47,140 nucleotides of DNA from Tychonema sp. LEGE 06208 (GTDB lineage Bacteria > Cyanobacteriota > Cyanobacteriia > Cyanobacteriales > Microcoleaceae): assembly GCF_015207505.1 (NCBI RefSeq), contig NZ_JADEWT010000044.1:1-47140 (forward strand). Reading direction: 5' to 3'. This document shows positions 16,507 to 24,408 of this stretch, piece after piece (the stretch's first letter is position 1; each line of letters begins with the position of its first letter). The position numbers and the translations under genes are program-made. Under the pieces are notes generated by a model. It did not search any database. It saw only the letters and a program-made list of their open reading frames with translations, and was not told the origin of the DNA.

Positions 16507-17790
16507 TTATGTTTGATCGGCGCTAGGAATTAAACCCATTTTTTGATAAAGTGGTCGGACTAAGTGTTTTAAAGCGGGCAACTGTTTGCTGAAAACTACC
16601 GCTGCTAAAATACAAATTATACCGCCAAGTATGACTGTGTTGGGAGAGCCGATATAATTGGCCAATCCGCCGGCTACTAAATTGCCAAATGGTGTGACTC
16701 CAAAAAATGCCATTGTGTAGATGCTCATGACTCTGCCGCGTTTGTCGTCTTCTACAATTGTTTGCAAGAATGTGTTTCCTGCTGCAAATTGGATGATGAA
16801 ACCCCACCCCACGAATAACATCATGATTAATGACAGCCACAAGACGCGGGATAAACCAAAACCGATCAGTCCAAATCCCATGACGGCGGGGGAAATAGCA
16901 ATTAATTTGCCGATACCGACGACACTTTTTCGTCCAATTAAATAAATCGCGCCTGAAAATGCTCCGACTCCAGAAGCTGCCATCAAAAAGCCGAGGGTTT
17001 CTGCGTCGCCGTGGAGTATTTTTGTAGCAAAAATTGGGACTAATATTGTGTGTGACATTCCGGCGAAGCTGACTAATGATAATAAGATGAGAATTGCTCT
17101 AATCGGCGGAAAGCCGAAGGCGTAAACAAATCCTTCTTTTAATCTTTGTAAGGGTTTTGTATTAGTTGCGGCAATTTGGCGCGGCTTGATTTTCATCGCT
17201 AATAAGCCTGCAATTACGGCGATGTAGCTGAGTCCGTCAATCAGGAAACAATAACTAGAGCCGATTGTTGCTATCAGCAAACCTGCAATTGCTGGCCCGA
17301 TCAATCTGGCTCCGTTGAACATGGAAGCGTTGAGGGCGATCGCATTTGCTAAGTCTTCTTTTTTGTCTACGATTTCGGGCACGAAAGCTTGTCGTGCTGG
17401 TGCGTCAAACGCATTAATTGCCCCTTGAAAGAAACTCAATACCAGGATTTGCCAGATGTTCACGACTCCTGTTAGCGCTAAAAATGCTAGGGCTAAGGAT
17501 TGAACCATTGCTAATACTTGAGTGGCAATTATGACTCTGTGCCGGTTCCAGCGATCGATGAAAACTCCTGCAAAAGGCAGTAAAATTAATGTGGGAATTT
17601 GACTGGTAAATCCCACTAAGCCCAGCATCCAAGGTGAATCGCTCAAATGGTAGACAAGCCAAATAGTAGCGACTTGGGTCATCCAATTGCCAATGAGTGA
17701 GATGCCTTGTCCTGCAAAAAACAGGCGATAATTTCGAGATTTGAGGGCCGGAGGAAGTTTTATGGATTTGATTTTTGCTTGTAGATTCAT
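16507..17790 (-). CDS. MFS transporter (EntS/MFS_3-like)
   Basis: 427 residues from ATG 17790, about 12 membrane helices. Motifs: RNYRLFFAGQGISLIGNWM, ATIWLVYHLSDSPWMLG, PFAGVFIDRWNRHRV (motif A), FFQGAINAFDAPARQAFVPE and NAIALNASMFNGARLIGPA. These are typical of the MFS_3 group that includes enterobactin exporter EntS and macrolide efflux relatives. Substrate unknown. The frame continues seven codons upstream to a TTG, but the ATG fits the family start. Together with the DHA2 transporter it forms a two-exporter minus-strand cluster. Confidence 0.88.
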   Translation of the reverse strand: MNLQAKIKSIKLPPALKSRNYRLFFAGQGISLIGNWMTQVATIWLVYHLSDSPWMLGLVGFTSQIPTLILLPFAGVFIDRWNRHRVIIATQVLAMVQSLALAFLALTGVVNIWQILVLSFFQGAINAFDAPARQAFVPEIVDKKEDLANAIALNASMFNGARLIGPAIAGLLIATIGSSYCFLIDGLSYIAVIAGLLAMKIKPRQIAATNTKPLQRLKEGFVYAFGFPPIRAILILLSLVSFAGMSHTILVPIFATKILHGDAETLGFLMAASGVGAFSGAIYLIGRKSVVGIGKLIAISPAVMGFGLIGFGLSRVLWLSLIMMLFVGWGFIIQFAAGNTFLQTIVEDDKRGRVMSIYTMAFFGVTPFGNLVAGGLANYIGSPNTVILGGIICILAAVVFSKQLPALKHLVRPLYQKMGLIPSADQT

Positions 17791-18076
17791 GTATGAGTAC
17801 GGATCGAGCAATCCTATTTGATTGGTAAATATTTTGTAGCTAGCGCCCTTGGGCTATTGATTTCCACAATCGCCTAAAAACCTTTGTATTTATTGTTTAT
17901 AGCGGAGTCTCCCTCCGCCTCGCATCCCCCAATCGAATGGGGAATTTAACTGTGTTGTTGACTCCTTCTTAAGGTATAGAGGATGCTCGTTGATTTGGGA
18001 GTCCGATCGCCCAAAAATAATACTTTTGACGTATTTGTGGACATTTGAGTATTCAGGATTTATGCACTCCCATCAC

Positions 18077-18143
18077 AGAAACCGGGTTTTTTGGGGAATT
18101 TGCGGGCTGTTACCGCGTATTTTTCGACAAAAAGCCCGGTTTC
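18077..18143. repeat. AGAAACCGGG-family palindrome
   Basis: AGAAACCGGGTTTTTT at the left pairs with AAAAAGCCCGGTTTCT at the right around a loop of about 35 nt. It is preceded by TTTATGCACTCC, the outer arm seen at other copies. The first 48 nt are repeated exactly 87 bp further on. Confidence 0.8.
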
Positions 18144-18163
18144 TGGGCGATCGCGGGTTGCTC

Positions 18164-18231
18164 AGAAACCGGGTTTTTTGGGGAATTTGCGGGCTGTTAC
18201 CGCGTATTTTGTCGAAACAAACTCGGTTTCT
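18164..18231. repeat. AGAAACCGGG-family palindrome, tandem second copy
   Basis: The left arm and loop are identical to the previous copy over 48 nt (18163-18210); the right arm (AACTCGGTTTCT) has diverged. It lies directly beside the 3' end of the DUF2808 gene. Confidence 0.8.
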
Positions 18232-18241
18232 GCCCTTTTCC

Positions 18242-18754
18242 TCACTCAATGCTTAACAGCCAAGTCCCCAGGTAACGCATCAATGGAACGTCCCCTGGGG
18301 TGCGGATGCGGAGGTTGAAATTGTACATCCCGCCGGGACTTGGGTTCTGGACGTTGGAGAGCACAACTTCAACGTTGCTACCTGCTGGAATTGGTTCTGC
18401 GGGATAAATTTCTATGAATCGATTTTCTTTGTCCCAGATTACTTCTTGCAATTGTATTGTTTTGTCTTTGACGCGCACTTTAATATCTTTTTGGTCGAAT
18501 TCGCCTTTGTAGTAGTCTGGATAGGATATGTTCAGTTGGGCGATCGCCAAACTTACTTTTTTGGAAGGAATTCGCAGCCGGTATCTGTCACCGTTCATCC
18601 CTGCTTTGCCGTAATCCAAGCGATAGTTTAATTGGTTGGCGCGCTCGGGGCCGCCGAAAATTGTGAATCCCGGCATTCCTTGGGCTAAACTGATGGCGGG
18701 TAAGCCTGTCAGCAAACAACCTGTAACTGCTAGTGCTGAAAATAATCGTCTCAT
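18242..18754 (-). CDS. DUF2808 domain protein, exported
   Basis: 170 residues from ATG 18754, with GAGG 7-10 nt upstream supporting that start over an upstream TTG. A signal peptide is clear: MRRLFSALAVTGCLLTGLPA followed by ISLAQG, probably cleaved after SLA. The mature part matches DUF2808: YRLRIPSKKVSLAIAQLNIS, YPDYYKGEFD, VIWDKENRFIEIYPAEPIP, NPSPGGMYNFNLRIRTPG, and the C-terminal LMRYLGTWLLSI. The family is mostly cyanobacterial and uncharacterised. It is predicted to be periplasmic or outer-membrane associated. The gene is monocistronic. Confidence 0.85.
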   Translation of the reverse strand: MRRLFSALAVTGCLLTGLPAISLAQGMPGFTIFGGPERANQLNYRLDYGKAGMNGDRYRLRIPSKKVSLAIAQLNISYPDYYKGEFDQKDIKVRVKDKTIQLQEVIWDKENRFIEIYPAEPIPAGSNVEVVLSNVQNPSPGGMYNFNLRIRTPGDVPLMRYLGTWLLSIE

Positions 18755-19680
18755 AATCGCTCCTCTGACCAAAATTAGAATGGAACCTTAAATATTTACT
18801 GCGGGCAATTTGCAATGAATGCCTTTAATATAGCGATTGTTTTGGCAATTTGATGAGTGCGATCGCCCGAATTCAATCAATTTTTTTTTGCGTAATACTG
18901 ACAACAGACATTTACACTACAGAATTAGGCAGCGTTATATTGTACCATACTCGGCTGCAAATTGAATAGTTTAACGAAATTGAATCTATAAGACAAGTTA
19001 AAGAAGCGAGTGTATTTTTGGCGATCGGCTTTACTATCAACGTGAGAAGCCAGCAGAATAGATTTCCACCGCCACCGGGCCAGCAATTGAAATCGCTTCT
19101 TGTCAAACGATGTCCGCGACTCGGCTTCCCTCGCCGAACACCTCTGCGGACTGGGAAATTTGAATTTCCACCTGCGTCTGCAGGTTTTGTCTGACTTTCT
19201 GCTGGCGGTTTCAACCGCCCTGTCTCGTCCAGACGCGGTTGAAACCGCCATGTATGCGTGCGGTTTTAACCGCCCTGTCTATGTCTAGAGTAAAGGAGAG
19301 TTAGTCAGGAACTCAGGGCTAAAGCCGCTGAGCTTGTAAGAAATTACAAGCTATTCTGACGGGCCTAAGTCTTAACTGACTACGTTATTCAGGTCACGAC
19401 ACCGGGCGAATGCGACGCTAGTTTTCTGCTCTGTCGCTAGTTGTTAAACAGTCTTAAAGTCACTCTCGACAGTGCTGCTAGCCTAACAAGCCTTTATAAC
19501 CTTGACCGACAAGCGAACATTACCCCAGAAATGGGAGTTTGAGGCAACCATACCTCATCGGAGAGGTTAATTAAATTCCCTCTCCGACCCCCGAAAGGGG
19601 ATTCAAGGCGATTAAAATCGCCGAGCCGTTTTCCTCTCAGGACTGAAGTCGCTGAGTTTCCCACTTGCCGAGTTTTTCTT
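18755..19680. other. Intergenic region upstream of pntA; repeat cluster and unknown segment
   Basis: No gene is recognised. 19204-19274 is a cluster of GGCGGTTTCAACCGCC palindromes. From about 19310 to 19670 lies an unidentified 360-bp stretch bounded by two related motifs, TCAGGGCTAAAGCCGCTGAG (19313-19332) and TCAGGACTGAAGTCGCTGAG (19638-19657). It contains GGAGAGG/CCTCTCC and CCCCCGAAAGGGG hairpins. It may be a mobile element end or a structured leader of pntA. Confidence 0.4.
19204..19274. repeat. GGCGGTTGAAACCGCC palindrome cluster
   Basis: Three related arms: GGCGGTTTCAACCGCC (itself palindromic), AGACGCGGTTGAAACCGCC and GCGGTTTTAACCGCC. The first two can form a long hairpin with the loop CTCGTCC. 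Same family as 23055-23197, 41562-41598 and 44189-44287. Confidence 0.75.
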
Positions 19681-20832
19681 ATGAAATTAGCGATCGCCAA
19701 AGAATTTAAAGCAGAGGAACGCCGGGTGGCCTTAGTGCCCGACGCTGTAGCCCGATTAGTCAAACAGGGCGTAGAAGTTTGGGTTGAGGCCGGTGCCGGG
19801 GAAAAATCGTTTTTCTCGGATCTTGCTTACGAAGAAGCCGGAGCTCGTGTTATCGGTGATACCGCTACGCTGTGGGGCGAAGCCGATGTCGTCGTCAAAA
19901 TCGGGGAGATCCAAGAATCTGAAGTTCATCAACTCCGCGAAGGAGGAGTTTTCATCGGATTTTTGAATCCTTTGGGAAATCCGGCTTTAGTGCAGCGGTT
20001 GGCCGATCGCAAAGTAACGGCATTTAGCATGGAAATGATCCCGCGCACCAGCCGCGCCCAAAGCATGGACGCACTGTCATCCCAAGCCAACGTCGCCGGT
20101 TACAAAGCCGTACTGATCGCAGCCTGTGCATTGCCAAAATATTTCCCGATGCTGACAACGGCGGCGGGTACAATTCGCCCCGCGAAAATATTGGTAATGG
20201 GTGTGGGCGTTGCGGGCTTGCAGGCGATCGCCACAGCGCGCCGTTTGGGTGCAGTTGTCGAAGCCTTCGACATCCGCCCGGAAACCAAAGAACAAGTGCA
20301 AAGCTTGGGTGCTAAATTCGTTGATGTCGAACTAAAAGAAGAAACCGTCGCCGCCGGTGGCTATGCAAAAGAGCTATCAGAAGCCGCTAAAGAATACACC
20401 CGCCAAGTGCTCACCCAACACGTCAGCGCCTCCGATGCAGTGATTACCACCGCTCAAGTTCCCGGCAGAAAAGCACCTATTTTAGTTACCCGAGAAATGG
20501 TTTCTCAAATGAAACCTGGCTCGGTAATTGTTGACCTCGCGGCGGAACAAGGCGGCAATTGCGAGTGTTCTGAAGCGGGGAAAGATGTTGAATGGAACGG
20601 TGTTAATGTCATCGGGCCGATTAATTTGCCGTCCTCAATGCCGGTACACGCTAGCGAAACTTACTCGAAAAATATCTCGGCTTTGGTTCAGTTGATGCTG
20701 AAAGATAAGGAACTCAATTTGAATTTTGAAGACGATATCATTGCTGGTGCTTGTGTCGCCCGCGACGGTGAGATTAGCAACCAGCGAGTTCGCGATGCTT
20801 TGACGGCTGAGGCATCCGTAGTCAATAGTTAG
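19681..20832 (+). CDS. pntA: NAD(P) transhydrogenase subunit alpha part 1
   Basis: 383 residues, the soluble NAD(H)-binding domain (dI) of proton-translocating transhydrogenase, which couples hydride transfer from NADH to NADP+ to the proton gradient. Motifs: MKLAIAKEFKAEERRVALVP, RTSRAQSMDALSSQANVAGY, GTIRPAKILVMGVGVAGLQA (Rossmann GxGxxG), VEAFDIRPETKEQVQSLGA, SVIVDLAAEQGGNCE, PINLPSSMPVHASETYSKN. The membrane part is a separate gene, the split arrangement usual in cyanobacteria. The partner genes begin 431 bp downstream after an unusually long, repeat-filled gap. The ATG at 19681 has no strong Shine-Dalgarno. Confidence 0.95.
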   Translation: MKLAIAKEFKAEERRVALVPDAVARLVKQGVEVWVEAGAGEKSFFSDLAYEEAGARVIGDTATLWGEADVVVKIGEIQESEVHQLREGGVFIGFLNPLGNPALVQRLADRKVTAFSMEMIPRTSRAQSMDALSSQANVAGYKAVLIAACALPKYFPMLTTAAGTIRPAKILVMGVGVAGLQAIATARRLGAVVEAFDIRPETKEQVQSLGAKFVDVELKEETVAAGGYAKELSEAAKEYTRQVLTQHVSASDAVITTAQVPGRKAPILVTREMVSQMKPGSVIVDLAAEQGGNCECSEAGKDVEWNGVNVIGPINLPSSMPVHASETYSKNISALVQLMLKDKELNLNFEDDIIAGACVARDGEISNQRVRDALTAEASVVNS

Positions 20833-20886
20833 TAGTCAATAGTCAATAGTCATTAGTCATTAGTCATTAGTCATTAGTCATTGGTT
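20823..20886. repeat. TTAGTCA heptanucleotide tandem repeats
   Basis: Seven-base units (TAGTCAA/TAGTCAT) run from the pntA stop codon to about 20886. The array begins inside the last codons of pntA (VVNS*), so the stop region is itself made of repeat sequence. Its complement (TGACTAA) forms another array at 21139-21232. Confidence 0.85.
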
Positions 20887-20961
20887 ATTAGTGGGGATAT
20901 GGCTGGTGTAATTAGTGTCAACTTAAATCTAAAACCATTGATGAATCTCGTTTTTAGCCAA

Positions 20962-21064
20962 GGCCAGATCCCCCTAAATCCCCCGGATAGTCGGGGGACT
21001 TTGAATGCTTCTTCTCCTCCCTTATTAAGGGGGAGTAGGGGGCAAGCTAAGGGGTAATCTGGCC
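20962..21064. repeat. Palindromic GGCCAGAT-CCCCCT element between pntA and pntA2
   Basis: GGCCAGAT (20962-20969) pairs with ATCTGGCC (21057-21064). The interior has AATCCCCCGG/CGGGGGA and CTCCCTTATTAAGGGGGAG hairpins. Related G/C-rich arms (CCCCTTACCAAGAAGGGG) are found inside rsmB near 42978. Non-coding. Confidence 0.7.
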
Positions 21065-21138
21065 TCGGCAGTAAACAGGAGTCTGTGAATAGGTTTGAAC
21101 TGATTGGGAAACGGTAAAGCTTTTACAGTTGATAACTA

Positions 21139-21232
21139 CTAACTAATGACTAATGACTACTGACTAATGACTAATGACTACTGACTAATGACTACTGACT
21201 ACTGACTAATGACTAATGACTACTGACTAATA
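21139..21232. repeat. TGACTAA/TGACTAC heptanucleotide tandem repeats
   Basis: About 13 seven-base units alternating TGACTAA and TGACTAC, the reverse complement of the array at 20823-20886. The two arrays could pair in the transcript. It ends about 30 nt before the pntA2 start, in a run of ATTACCAATT repeats. Confidence 0.85.
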
Positions 21233-21263
21233 ACCAATTTCCAATTACTAATTACCAATTGTT

Positions 21264-21557
21264 ATGGCAGAAGGATTGATTGCAGGTTTAGTAGTGTTTA
21301 CGCTAGCGTCGTTTGTGGGATTTGAAGTAATTAATAAAGTCCCGCCGACGCTGCACACACCTTTGATGTCGGGATCGAATGCGATTTCGGGAATTGCGGT
21401 TTTAGGGGCAATTCTGATTTCGGGCCAGGGAAATGTGACTGTTACTTCGATTTTGGGGACGATCGCGATCGCCCTGGCCACAATTAACGTTGTCGCCGGT
21501 TTCTTAGTAACCGATCGAATGCTGCAAATGTTCAAGAAAAAAGAGGTTAAAGCGTGA
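21264..21557 (+). CDS. pntA2: NAD(P) transhydrogenase subunit alpha part 2
   Basis: 97 residues, the membrane domain portion contributed by the alpha subunit. Three hydrophobic helices: GLIAGLVVFTLASFVGFEVI, AISGIAVLGAILIS and ILGTIAIALATINVVAGFL, ending FLVTDRMLQMFKKK, as in the family. It forms the proton channel with PntB. The stop overlaps the pntB start by four bases, so the two are translationally coupled. Also called pntAB; the symbol varies between annotations. Confidence 0.92.
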   Translation: MAEGLIAGLVVFTLASFVGFEVINKVPPTLHTPLMSGSNAISGIAVLGAILISGQGNVTVTSILGTIAIALATINVVAGFLVTDRMLQMFKKKEVKA

Positions 21558-22960
21558 GCGATTTTCTACCCAGTGGCATTCAGCTAGGCTATCTAGTGGC
21601 CGCATCTTTATTTATCGTCGGTTTGAAACAATTGGGCTCCCCGGCTACTGCGCGTCAAGGAAACGTGTTAGCTGCGATCGGGATGTTTATTGCGATCGTC
21701 GGTACGTTACTCGAAAGGCAAGTTATCAGCTACGAATTGATTGCTGTCGGCATCATCATCGGTTCCATTGTGGGAACAATTATGGCGAAAACCGTTGCAA
21801 TGACGGATATGCCGCAGATGGTGGGTTTGCTTAACGGTTTCGGGGGCGCGGCTTCTGCACTTGTTGCTGTGGGCGAATTCTGGCGCTATCTCAGCATCCC
21901 GCAATCGCCTGCGCCGGATACGACGATTACGATCCTTTTGGGCGTGTTAATCGGCGGAATTACCTTTACTGGTAGCCTTGTGGCGTTTGCAAAACTGCAA
22001 GAATTGCTACCGGGTGCTCCGATTTCGTTTCCGTTTCAACAGCCGTTTAATGCGATGCTGGCGATCGCGCTTTTAGCCGGCAGCGGTTATATGGTGTTTC
22101 ACCCGGAGGATGTGCCGGTATTCCTGGCTTTGGTGGCGATTTCCAATATTCTGGGGATCATGTTTGTACTGCCGATTGGCGGTGGTGATATGCCGGTGGT
22201 GGTGTCGCTGCTTAACTCCTATTCGGGGATTGCGGCGAGTGTGGCTGGGTTCATTTTGATGAACAATATGCTGATTATTGCTGGGGCACTTGTGGGCGCG
22301 TCTGGAATTATTTTGACGCAGATCATGTGTAAGGCGATGAATCGATCGATCTCTAACGTGTTGTTTGGCGCGTTTGGTGGCGGCGGCGGTGGTGCGACTG
22401 CTGGGGCTGCTGCTGGTGCTACTGACAAAACTGTTCGCAGCATCAATCTCGAAGAAAGTGCGATGATGTTAGGCTATGCGCGATCGGTGGTAATTATTCC
22501 CGGTTACGGAATGGCTGTAGCGCAAGCCCAGCATTCGGTACGCGAGTTAGCCGACGGTTTGGAAAAAATGGGTGTTGACGTGAAATACGCGATTCACCCG
22601 GTGGCTGGGCGGATGCCGGGGCACATGAATGTGCTGTTGGCGGAAGCAAACGTGCCTTATCCGCAGTTGTACGATATGGACGATATCAACCCGCAATTTG
22701 AAGAAACGGATGTGGCGTTGGTAATCGGCGCGAATGATGTGGTGAATCCGGCGGCGCGCCACGATACGGCGAGCCCGATTTACGGGATGCCGATTTTGGA
22801 GGTTGATAAGGCTAAGCATACGATCGTAATTAAGCGCGGGATGAGTGCTGGTTTTTCTGGTGTTGACAATGAGTTGTTTTATAAGGATAAGACGATGATG
22901 TTGTTTGGTAGCGCTAAGGATGTGGTTGCGAAATTAGTTGCTGAGGTGAAGCAGTTGTAG
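21554..22960 (+). CDS. pntB: NAD(P) transhydrogenase subunit beta
   Basis: 468 residues, GTG start overlapping pntA2 (GTGA). The N-terminal 260 residues hold about eight or nine membrane helices (MVGLLNGFGGAASALVA, PIGGGDMPVVVSLLNSYSGI). The C-terminal NADP(H)-binding dIII domain shows VVIIPGYGMAVAQAQH, DVKYAIHPVAGRMPGHMNVL, VALVIGANDVVNPAA and KRGMSAGFSGVDNELFY. A Gly/Ala-rich linker (GGGGGGATAGAAAGATD) joins the two. Length is normal. With pntA and pntA2 it forms the complete transhydrogenase supplying NADPH. An AGAAACCGGG palindrome immediately downstream could end the transcript. Confidence 0.96.
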   Translation: MSDFLPSGIQLGYLVAASLFIVGLKQLGSPATARQGNVLAAIGMFIAIVGTLLERQVISYELIAVGIIIGSIVGTIMAKTVAMTDMPQMVGLLNGFGGAASALVAVGEFWRYLSIPQSPAPDTTITILLGVLIGGITFTGSLVAFAKLQELLPGAPISFPFQQPFNAMLAIALLAGSGYMVFHPEDVPVFLALVAISNILGIMFVLPIGGGDMPVVVSLLNSYSGIAASVAGFILMNNMLIIAGALVGASGIILTQIMCKAMNRSISNVLFGAFGGGGGGATAGAAAGATDKTVRSINLEESAMMLGYARSVVIIPGYGMAVAQAQHSVRELADGLEKMGVDVKYAIHPVAGRMPGHMNVLLAEANVPYPQLYDMDDINPQFEETDVALVIGANDVVNPAARHDTASPIYGMPILEVDKAKHTIVIKRGMSAGFSGVDNELFYKDKTMMLFGSAKDVVAKLVAEVKQL

Positions 22961-22976
22961 GATTTTTGCGAGGCCG

Positions 22977-23043
22977 AGAAACCGGGTTTTTTTACGAAAA
23001 TATTTCGTTGTAGTCGATAGATTTGATGAAAAACCCGGTTTCT
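22977..23043. repeat. AGAAACCGGG-family palindrome after pntB
   Basis: AGAAACCGGGTTTTTTTAC on the left pairs with AAAAACCCGGTTTCT on the right across a 35-nt loop, starting 16 nt after the pntB stop. The T-run in the left arm followed by the paired right arm gives a terminator-like shape. Confidence 0.8.
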
Positions 23044-23054
23044 TTAGAGAAACT

Positions 23055-23197
23055 CGGCGGTTGAAACCGCGTCTACACAAACAAAGTCCGCCTTCGCGGA
23101 CTAAGAAAATAAGCGGGTATTTAAGTCTAGTTTGATATCAATATTCTTCAGTCGGCGGAGGCCGACTTTGTTTTTGTAGAAGCGATTTCAATCGCCG
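23055..23197. mobile_element. MITE-like element with 33-bp terminal inverted repeats
   Basis: 23055-23087 and the reverse complement of 23165-23197 match at 29 of 33 positions (CGGCGRTTGAAAYCGC...CTACAMAAACAAAGT). Two small GC-rich hairpins lie inside (GTCCGCCTTCGCGGAC; GTCGGCGGAGGCCGAC). There is no coding capacity. Its right edge overlaps the 3' end of the HicB-like gene and supplies that gene's stop codon. Related ends occur at 19204, 41562 and 44189. Confidence 0.75.
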
Positions 23198-23388
23198 AAT
23201 CTTATCAGCCGATTCTTGACTTCAGAAGGATCTGCTGTTTCAAAAAATAGTTCCAGCGCCTCGATTAGATTTTGTCGCGCTGCTTCTATATTGTCACCTT
23301 GGCTGGCAATATCAAGTTCTGGGCAAAGGGATACATATCCGTCGCCTTCTCGTTCAATAATTGCTGTAAACTGTTGTGTTGACTTCAT
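23188..23388 (-). CDS. HicB-like antitoxin-family protein, C-terminus probably truncated
   Basis: 66 residues: FTAIIEREGDGYVSLCPELD then IASQGDNIEAARQNLIEALELFF, the HicB RNase-H-like fold with its typical 'E.EG.GY.....LD....GD..EEA..N..EAL' pattern. HicB normally neutralises the mRNA interferase HicA, but no hicA is seen beside it. The expected C-terminal strand (after EVKNRL) is replaced by IRFGD-stop, encoded by the edge of the repeat element at 23055-23197. The gene may therefore be a functional solitary HicB-like protein or a remnant. The ATG at 23388 has no clear ribosome binding site. Confidence 0.75.
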   Translation of the reverse strand: MKSTQQFTAIIEREGDGYVSLCPELDIASQGDNIEAARQNLIEALELFFETADPSEVKNRLIRFGD

Positions 23389-23513
23389 AATACTATAATA
23401 GCATTATTCGACATCGGGGAAGTTTTCGGGAATCCGTTACTTGGCTGATGTAGAAATTCTCAACTTATTGTCGCTCTTGTTGTCTATCAAAATTTTATCG
23501 AGGATTCAGTACC

Positions 23514-24131
23514 GTGAGTAATAGTGGAAAGTTCTTTAACGTCGCAAACCTGACTATCGGTGTACTAGGTTTGTTAGCGGCTGTTGGCGGTGCGGGAATT
23601 GCTATTGTTCAAGGTTGGCCGCCCCTGTTATTTGGACAAAATACTCGTTTTTCCTGCCAACTTCAGCCAGATACTCAGCGGGGTAGTGAAGTTTGGACTG
23701 TTATGTACCGTCACGATAAAGGTCAACAACCTTGGCTAAAAATGGTCACAACTTTAGGCAGTGATTATACGCCTGTAAGACGCTGCCAAATAATTTCTGA
23801 AACCTTGAACGGTTATCGCAAAGATGGTTTAATTAAGTTAGCTTATAGAGACGAGCCTAAGACGCCGAATCAATACGTGATTTGTGCTAAAACTAAGTTA
23901 AGTGGCGATGGTTGTCCGCTGGTGTTGACGTTGAATCCCGGTAGCGATACGCAGGCTTATCAAGCAATGCGAGATATGACTGAAAATTTGTTGAATGGTG
24001 GTAATGGGGTTTATCAAAATAGCGATGGTAAGTTGGCAACTTCTCAGTTTTCTCCGTCTTCGCCAGAGATTGATTTAACTCCTTTTTTGGCTGAAGAGGA
24101 TCGGATTGCTGGATCTAATTCTGCTAAGTGA
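23514..24131 (+). CDS. COP23-domain protein, membrane anchored or exported
   Basis: 205 residues, GTG start. A hydrophobic segment at about residues 11-32 (ANLTIGVLGLLAAVGGAGIA) acts as signal anchor. The remainder shows the COP23 pattern: TRFSCQLQPD, WTVMYRHDKGQQPWLKMV, RCQIISETLNGYRKDGLIKL, YVICAKTKLSGDGCPLVLTL, and four cysteines likely paired outside the cytoplasm. COP23 (circadian oscillating protein 23) was named in cyanobacteria; its activity is unknown. It stands alone between the HicB-like gene and an AGAAACCGGG palindrome. Confidence 0.85.
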   Translation: MSNSGKFFNVANLTIGVLGLLAAVGGAGIAIVQGWPPLLFGQNTRFSCQLQPDTQRGSEVWTVMYRHDKGQQPWLKMVTTLGSDYTPVRRCQIISETLNGYRKDGLIKLAYRDEPKTPNQYVICAKTKLSGDGCPLVLTLNPGSDTQAYQAMRDMTENLLNGGNGVYQNSDGKLATSQFSPSSPEIDLTPFLAEEDRIAGSNSAK

Positions 24132-24163
24132 TATTAAATTTATAGGAATTACGCATGGGGTTC

Positions 24164-24228
24164 AGAAACCGGGTTTTTTACGAAAATACTTCGTTACATC
24201 TCGCAGATTCGGAAAAAACCCGGTTTCT
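24164..24228. repeat. AGAAACCGGG-family palindrome with outer arms
   Basis: AGAAACCGGGTTTTTT pairs with AAAAAACCCGGTTTCT. It is flanked outside by GGAATTACGCA (left) and GGGAGTGCGTAAGTCC (right), which are complementary. The full element is therefore a long interrupted palindrome of about 110 bp (24145-24251). Confidence 0.8.
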
Positions 24229-24408
24229 TTGGTGGGAGTGCGTAAGTCCTGATTCATTAAAAAGTTCGTTTTGGCTAATTGTTATAATCCTCAAGTTGCT
24301 GGTAATATCCTGGCTGGCAAGTCGCAGTGCCAGGTATCGGAAACCCAGACACCGCATGACTTAGTGAATTTTGACTCTCTGACAATTTTTAATAAAAACT
24401 TAAAGCCT

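Larger units (their letters stand above)
17791..18241. other. Intergenic region with tandemly duplicated palindromes
   Basis: No gene is seen. 18076-18231 contains two AGAAACCGGG palindromes in tandem (separate entries). The left part (17812-18060) shows only ordinary AT-rich DNA. Confidence 0.6.

Noticed and set aside
14035-17790. ABC ATPase and MFS genes as one transporter operon
   Set aside because: The ATPase is on the opposite strand and convergent to the MFS genes, and no permease partner is present.
18076-18231. Two direct repeats considered as a minimal CRISPR
   Set aside because: The repeated unit is a palindrome family found singly at many other sites, and there are no cas genes.
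19494-19763. 89-codon minus-strand frame across the pntA start
   Set aside because: It overlaps pntA and a repeat-like region and has no family motif.
20823-21232. Possible CRISPR array in the pntA-pntA2 gap
   Set aside because: Units are 7 bp and contiguous without spacers; they are simple tandem repeats.
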